Below are positions 12,097 to 12,099 of a stretch of DNA of 12,099 nucleotides, in pieces. The first letter of the stretch is position 1; every line of letters begins with the position of its first letter. The position numbers were made by a program, and so were the translations under genes. The DNA is taken from the NCBI GenBank assembly GCA_040882265.1, contig JBBEBO010000186.1:1-12099 (forward strand), written 5' to 3'. Source of the DNA: Brumimicrobium sp040882265 (lineage in GTDB: Bacteria > Bacteroidota > Bacteroidia > Flavobacteriales_D > Crocinitomicaceae). The notes beneath the pieces are model-generated. The model ran no database searches. It had not been told where the DNA came from and worked only from the letters and a program-made list of their open reading frames with translations.

Positions 12097-12099
12097 CTG

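Overview
The window looks like a chromosomal segment of an AT-rich Bacteroidota bacterium, most probably Flavobacteriales. Four things point there. One secreted protein ends in a type IX secretion (T9SS) sorting domain. Several genes are preceded by the Bacteroidota sigma-factor -7 box TAnnTTTG. Shine-Dalgarno sequences are not evident. The protein families (BatA-type membrane protein, TIGR02757 protein, lysine-rich cold-shock protein, metal-site-less dihydroorotase) are typical of the phylum. No rRNA, tRNA, CRISPR array, phage gene or transposase gene is visible.

Left part, minus strand (1-4885). A partial secreted delta-60-repeat-like protein (1-141) lies 10 bp downstream of a small secreted six-cysteine protein (152-586). 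Next come a cupredoxin-FN3-T9SS protein (798-1691) with a strong terminator, a 440-bp non-coding stretch rich in palindromes, and a cold-shock-domain protein (2132-2578) with its own promoter, a long leader and a terminator. After these lie an exported glutathione peroxidase (2824-3363), an Smr-domain protein (3412-3954) and a membrane M50/site-2-type metalloprotease (3935-4885). The last two overlap by 20 bp, and the protease has a good divergent promoter at 4896-4927.

Central part, plus strand (4950-10307). Five genes are packed together: lolD-like ABC ATPase, TIGR02757 protein, BatA-type membrane protein, a dihydroorotase homologue that has lost its catalytic residues, and a phospholipid-N-methyltransferase-like protein. 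Spacings are a 17-bp overlap, 60 bp, 1 bp and 4 bp. Three of the proteins concern the envelope (lipoprotein export, membrane complex, lipid methylation). An internal promoter probably lies just before the BatA-type gene.

Right part (10308-12099). A 453-bp gene-free stretch begins with a hairpin whose U-tract faces the minus strand, although no minus-strand gene is visible. It is followed by a tandem universal stress protein (10761-11570). Starting at that gene's stop codon is a non-coding, MITE-like composite of about 455 bp (11572-12026) with imperfect terminal inverted repeats and a 9-bp direct repeat at its borders. Inside it are a 29-bp perfect inverted repeat around a 42-bp perfect palindrome, and a 49-bp repeat that recurs inverted at 1826-1874. 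These repeats are the most unusual feature of the window; the genes themselves are ordinary for the phylum.
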